A DNA stretch of 8,783 nucleotides from Promethearchaeota archaeon (GTDB lineage Archaea; Asgardarchaeota; Lokiarchaeia; Sigynarchaeales; SOKP01): NCBI GenBank assembly GCA_019894655.1, contig JAGXNZ010000262.1, positions 1-8,783 of the forward strand. The letters are read 5' to 3'. A model generated the notes under the pieces. That model ran no database searches, was not told the DNA's origin, and saw only the letters and a list, made by a program, of their open reading frames with translations. Below, one piece after another: positions 5,434 through 8,783 of this stretch. Both the position numbers and the translations under genes were made by a program. Numbering within the stretch: the stretch's first letter is position 1; each line of letters opens with the position of its first letter.

Positions 5434-7176
5434 TTAACCGTATAATCCGCGATTTCTCTTGAAATTCCCTATTATTTTCATAACAATAGGTGTTTCAAAA
5501 GCGATATCTACATCAATTACTGCTGGTTTTTTAGAATCTATTGCTCTTTGTATAGCAGGCTTAATATCCTCTGGCTTTTCTATTTTTTCGCCATAACAAC
5601 CGAATCCTTTAGCTATTTCTGCGTAGTTAGTTTGCGGTAAATCTACATCGCAATATCTTTTCTTAAATTCCCCTTTTTGCTTGCTTTTAATCATCCCCCA
5701 CGCGCAATTATTAGCAATAATAATTATGATTGGTAAATTTAGGCGAACAGCCGTATCAAGTTCCTGAACGTTGAACATGAAACTACCATCTCCGTTAATG
5801 CAAATAACTTGTTTATTCGGATTAGCTATTTGGGCACCTATAGCATGAGGTATGCCGGTACCGAGATGACCCATCGTTATTGGGTAATACATCGTTCTTG
5901 GATCGCGAGGAAAATTACTGATTAACCCAAAAGTAAAAACGGCAATATCTCCACCATCAATTACCAGGTGAGAATCGTGTTTTATTGAATCCAGTACCTC
6001 GTAAGCAAGGCGTTCTGGTTTCATAGGTAGCTTATCGTATTTCAACAATTTTTGAATCGCTAAAGCGTCATTTTTTCTGAGATCTGTAAGATAAGAATTC
6101 CATTCGGACCATTCAGAAATTTTTTCTTTGGGAAGTGATCGTTCCATTTCTGCTAGCAACTGATTTATTACGATCTTAGCGTCCCCAATAATAGCAACAG
6201 ACACTTTTCTATTTCGACCAATCATTTCCGGGTCGATATCGTTTTGAATAATCTCCGCGTTTGGATTCCAAATGGGTGGAGCTCCGAACAATATTGTATA
6301 ATCCCATTTAGCTCCGAAAGAAATAACCACATCGGCTTCCGATACTGCTTTCCGATATGCGTTTGCAACTAGATATGACCCAACATATGTTTCACTGCGA
6401 ATATCAATAGCACCAACACCGTTTATGCTTGTTCCGCAAGGAATTTTGTATGTTGTAGATAATTTTTTAAGCTCGGTAGACGCATCTGAGGCGTGAATTC
6501 CTCCTCCCGCAACGATCAATGGATTTTTTGCCGTTTTTAAAATTTCTATCGCAGCTTTAAGCGCATCTGGATTTCCTGCTGGTCTATAAATGGGTCTATA
6601 TTGCTCAGGTTCTAAAATATTTTTAACATCATCCTCAGAAGCTTTTCGTACGAGAGCTGTTTCTCGAAATTCTAGAAAAACGGGACCTCTCCGACCTGAC
6701 ATTGCAATTTTAATAGCTTTTTGTATTGCTTTTGGTATTTCGTAGGGTTCTTCTACGGATATTTGTGCTTTAGTAATTGGTTCCATCAATTTTATTTGAT
6801 CTAAGCCACCCTGGAGAATACCAGTATCATCAAACATCCTTGCTATCTGAGCTCCGATAACAAGAAGTGGAATTGAGTCAGCCCATGCTGCAGCCACGGC
6901 TGGAACAAGGTGAGTGACACCCGGACCAGCAGTCCCTAAACAAACACCTAAATTCCCCGTAGAACGTGCCCAAGCGTCTGCCATGTGTCCTGCAGCTTGT
7001 TCGTGGCGAACCATTACAGTGTCTATACCTTCTTCTCGACCATATCGTTCTATAGCGTCATAAATCCTTAACAATTCTCCGCCAACGAGACCGAAAATTT
7101 TAGTGATTCCCTCCTTAAGGAGGCTTTTAACAACTAAATCTCCTCCGTCTAAAGGTTTAGCATTTTGTTTTGACAT
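5434..7176 (-). CDS. Thiamine-diphosphate-dependent enzyme, acetolactate-synthase (IlvB) superfamily
   Basis: A 580-residue, three-domain ThDP enzyme. The N-terminal PYR domain (about 8-175) has the activating glutamate E59 in RHEQAAGHMADA and the loop TAGPGVTHL (82-90). The central domain (about 195-345) contains LIVAGGGIHAS (220-230). The C-terminal PP domain (about 385-560) has the full ThDP/Mg motif GDG (462-464) with 24 residues to NN (489-490). Family members decarboxylate 2-oxoacids or 2-hydroxyacyl-CoAs and form C-C bonds: acetolactate synthase, benzaldehyde lyase, oxalyl-CoA decarboxylase. The segment LQGGLDQIKLMEPITK (121-136) departs from acetolactate synthase's FQExD and no regulatory subunit (ilvN) gene is adjacent, so biosynthetic acetolactate synthase is unproven. 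ATG 7176 is chosen over an upstream TTG (7236), which adds a 20-residue tail not expected in the family; TTTATTTTT about 25 bases before the ATG fits a leaderless message. It lies 100 bp upstream of the SDR gene and 167 bp downstream of the HcyBio gene. Confidence 0.85.
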   Translation of the reverse strand: MSKQNAKPLDGGDLVVKSLLKEGITKIFGLVGGELLRIYDAIERYGREEGIDTVMVRHEQAAGHMADAWARSTGNLGVCLGTAGPGVTHLVPAVAAAWADSIPLLVIGAQIARMFDDTGILQGGLDQIKLMEPITKAQISVEEPYEIPKAIQKAIKIAMSGRRGPVFLEFRETALVRKASEDDVKNILEPEQYRPIYRPAGNPDALKAAIEILKTAKNPLIVAGGGIHASDASTELKKLSTTYKIPCGTSINGVGAIDIRSETYVGSYLVANAYRKAVSEADVVISFGAKWDYTILFGAPPIWNPNAEIIQNDIDPEMIGRNRKVSVAIIGDAKIVINQLLAEMERSLPKEKISEWSEWNSYLTDLRKNDALAIQKLLKYDKLPMKPERLAYEVLDSIKHDSHLVIDGGDIAVFTFGLISNFPRDPRTMYYPITMGHLGTGIPHAIGAQIANPNKQVICINGDGSFMFNVQELDTAVRLNLPIIIIIANNCAWGMIKSKQKGEFKKRYCDVDLPQTNYAEIAKGFGCYGEKIEKPEDIKPAIQRAIDSKKPAVIDVDIAFETPIVMKIIGNFKRNRGLYG

Positions 7177-7196
7177 AAATTGAATTATTATAAATG

Positions 7197-7205
7197 AAAA
7201 ATAAA
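7197..7205 (-). promoter_or_regulatory. TATA box candidate for the ThDP enzyme gene
   Basis: The minus strand reads TTTATTTTT centred about 25 bases before ATG 7176, the spacing expected for a leaderless archaeal transcript. This is one reason to prefer that ATG over the TTG at 7236. Confidence 0.4.
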
Positions 7206-7283
7206 CTTTATTACATAAGGAGTTAAAAACTTTCAATACATGAGAGCTGAGTTTTCGATACTATTTATTACAATCCCAACCTG

Positions 7284-7304
7284 ATCAAATTTTTCTAATT
7301 TGAT
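7284..7304. repeat. Perfect 8-5-8 inverted repeat between HcyBio and ThDP genes
   Basis: ATCAAATT (7284-7291) and AATTTGAT (7297-7304) are exact reverse complements around TTTCT. It lies 40 bp after the HcyBio stop and about 80 bp before the ThDP gene's TATA candidate. With no T tract on the minus-strand side it reads as either an operator-type palindrome or an mRNA 3'-end hairpin; the sequence does not decide. Confidence 0.45.
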
Positions 7305-7343
7305 ATCGGTCGTTTAGAATTAACCTTTAATCATGTTTTGATT

Positions 7344-8642
7344 CTATTTTAATTTTTCAGCAAAATCTAGCATTCCAGTTGGCTTTTTTAACTGAAATTC
7401 CTCAGATAGAATCTGTTGTTTAAGTTCTTCAGCTAACTTGATCGCTCCTGCCCTATCAGATTGCCTTAAGACAACCGGAATTTCATTTCCTTCATATTGA
7501 ACAAATTTTAGGTCCAAGCTAAACGCGTCGGGGCACAATCTCACGCAATTTCCGCAATTAAAACATCTTGATCTATCAATTGATGAGATCAACCCTTCCC
7601 TTATAATAAAAGCGTCTGTAGGGCATTTATCTATGACTTTGCATTTATATCCTTTTTTACACGCTTCATGGTTGAATTTCATTACGAAATTATTATCCCA
7701 TACATCAGCATAAGTGATTTCTCCAACTTTTTCACGGCCTACGAGACTTAAAATGGATAATTTAACATCTTTATCTGATTTGACAATATCCTCAAAAATT
7801 TTGTCGGTTAATATAGGTATAGGAACTGCTATCGAGCAAATGGGTTCTAACCCATAAGAAGTTTTAAAAGCTCCTAAATATTCCGGTTTCATTTGATCCA
7901 TGGGGGCGATTGTCATCATATTGGGTTTTACGATATAATTACGGGTTCCTGGCCCCATTAGATACCCATGAGCTCCATTGACTAAAAGGGGGGATCCCAC
8001 TCCAAAAGTTCGGAAATGTTGATCGTTTTGGAAAGGATTTAGAGCACCACAGCCAGAGAATGTTAATTCTGACTTATCTGGTTCAAAAGGTTGACATGAA
8101 AATATCGTATCTACTTGAAATGTTTCGCAGTTAAGCATAGCATTGTAATTTTTTATTGCTTGACGAGTCCCCATAAGTTTTGCATATTGCATTTCCTTTA
8201 AAGTTAAATCTCTATCGATTATCTCTCCTTCACTACTTTTAGTATGGATGGATATAGGCTTTCCTTCCACTAGCTCCCTAAATAAGGAACCTCCACAATA
8301 GTTCTCTCTCGAGTGACTTTGAGCGGTACCGTAAACAATTAGATCAGCAATTCCTAAATACTCATTGGGGCACGGTCCAGGAAAAGCAGATATTCCGTTT
8401 AAGGTAATTTCAGTAAATTTTCTCAAAGTTTTTGGGGGTGCTAACCTAAAAGAAAATACGCCCATAATCCCACTCATTAGACCTTTAGTGGCTGTAGTAA
8501 TCACATCAACATCTTCAAATTTAAAATTTTCTCCCTTTTCAACGCGATTGATAAATTCCTGAGCAGTGAGAACATTTGCGTTGCCATTATGAATTTTTTT
8601 CTTGATATCAGAAAGTTTTCGTTTATTAGCCAATAGAACCAC
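7344..8642 (-). CDS. HcyBio (DUF39)/methanogenesis-marker-16-like protein with C-terminal ferredoxin domain
   Basis: A 432-residue protein. Residues ~10-315 match the homocysteine-biosynthesis family (PF01837, DUF39): DVDVITTATKGLMSG (44-58), GPCPNEYLG (89-97) with the conserved C91, TFSGCGALNPFQND (194-207), NGAHGYLMGPGTRNY (222-236) and YADVW (311-315). A ferredoxin-like tail follows, with C328-x5-C334-x5-C340-P, then a canonical C360-x2-C363-x2-C366-x3-C370-P. This fusion is the layout of methanogenesis marker 16. Related DUF39 proteins in Methanosarcina and sulfate reducers support homocysteine formation from aspartate semialdehyde and a sulfur donor; that role is an analogy here. The first iron-sulfur motif has one cysteine fewer than a normal CxxCxxCxxxCP. 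GTG 8642 is the start because a TAA lies directly before it in frame and a TATA-like box sits about 25 bases upstream; a TTG three codons later is the alternative. It is first of three codirectional genes. Confidence 0.85.
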   Translation of the reverse strand: MVLLANKRKLSDIKKKIHNGNANVLTAQEFINRVEKGENFKFEDVDVITTATKGLMSGIMGVFSFRLAPPKTLRKFTEITLNGISAFPGPCPNEYLGIADLIVYGTAQSHSRENYCGGSLFRELVEGKPISIHTKSSEGEIIDRDLTLKEMQYAKLMGTRQAIKNYNAMLNCETFQVDTIFSCQPFEPDKSELTFSGCGALNPFQNDQHFRTFGVGSPLLVNGAHGYLMGPGTRNYIVKPNMMTIAPMDQMKPEYLGAFKTSYGLEPICSIAVPIPILTDKIFEDIVKSDKDVKLSILSLVGREKVGEITYADVWDNNFVMKFNHEACKKGYKCKVIDKCPTDAFIIREGLISSIDRSRCFNCGNCVRLCPDAFSLDLKFVQYEGNEIPVVLRQSDRAGAIKLAEELKQQILSEEFQLKKPTGMLDFAEKLK

Positions 8643-8662
8643 TTATAACATATATAACATGT

Positions 8663-8672
8663 AAAATATTTA
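8663..8672 (-). promoter_or_regulatory. TATA box candidate for the HcyBio-ferredoxin gene
   Basis: The minus strand reads TAAATATTTT, centred 25-26 bases before GTG 8642. No Shine-Dalgarno sequence precedes the GTG, so a leaderless message is the simplest reading. Confidence 0.45.
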
Positions 8673-8686
8673 TTCTAATAAAATTT

Positions 8687-8701
8687 TTTTTATTTAAAAA
8701 C
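8687..8701 (+). promoter_or_regulatory. TATA-type box facing the right edge
   Basis: The 15 bases TTTTTATTTAAAAAC are identical to 406-420, the TATA-like start of the element before the first DUF885-like gene. Placed here, 60 bp upstream of a possible plus-strand gene start, it suggests a divergent promoter pair with the HcyBio gene. Confidence 0.4.
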
Positions 8702-8762
8702 ACTTAACACATCGAAAACGCCACAGATAAATCCCGATCTGAAATTAGAGGTAAAGATCTGA

Positions 8763-8783
8763 TTGTCATATTTTGAGTCAAGG
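8763..8783 (+). CDS. Possible start of a plus-strand gene running off the window
   Basis: A TTG at 8763 opens a frame of seven codons that stays open to the window end. AGAGGT (8747-8752) lies ten bases upstream as a ribosome-site candidate, and a TATA-type box sits at 8687-8701. The visible codons are too few to identify a product or confirm a gene. Confidence 0.2.

Noticed and set aside
7177..7236. 20-residue N-terminal extension of the ThDP enzyme from a TTG
   Set aside because: Family members begin near the MSKQ position, and a TATA-like box at the right distance supports ATG 7176.
8365..8562. 65-codon plus-strand ORF
   Set aside because: Antisense to the conserved N-terminal half of the HcyBio gene.

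Overview
The window looks like chromosomal DNA from an AT-rich archaeon. The evidence is the end of a Trm5-type tRNA methyltransferase, several genes with TATA-like boxes about 25 bp before leaderless start codons, few Shine-Dalgarno sites, and a HcyBio (DUF39)/methanogenesis-marker-16 type iron-sulfur protein. There are no rRNA or tRNA genes, no transposase and no CRISPR array. An Asgard or other anaerobic, non-thermophilic archaeon would fit, but that is inference.

Left half, plus strand (1-4223). The 3' end of a Trm5-like gene is followed by two paralogous genes for ~400-residue soluble proteins carrying a HEGYPGHHTE signature (DUF885-like putative metallopeptidases). Between them lies a class I SAM-dependent methyltransferase gene of unknown substrate. 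The two paralogues have diverged strongly (about 40% identity by eye), yet they share a nearly identical ~63-bp upstream element (410-472 and 2945-3008) holding the likely TATA box and part of the leader. A 14-base piece of it recurs in a hairpin after the second gene.

Right half, minus strand (8642 to 4527). In transcription order it holds a HcyBio/Mmp16-like protein with a C-terminal ferredoxin domain, a 580-residue thiamine-diphosphate enzyme of the acetolactate-synthase superfamily, and a short-chain dehydrogenase/reductase (SDR). The SDR gene has no ATG/GTG/TTG start that preserves its NAD-binding motif. Reading upstream of the first ATG restores a full TGxxxGxG fold and leads to a CTG codon preceded by a Shine-Dalgarno-like AAAAGGTAA. 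The three genes are codirectional, but the gaps (167 and 100 bp) contain promoter-like boxes, so separate transcripts are as likely as an operon.

Right edge. The last ~140 bp look like a divergent promoter region. On the plus strand they hold the same 15-base TATA-type sequence seen upstream of the first paralogue, an AGAGGT ribosome-site candidate and an open frame running off the end.

The convergent 4224-4526 interval separates the two halves. No clear functional link between the halves is visible.
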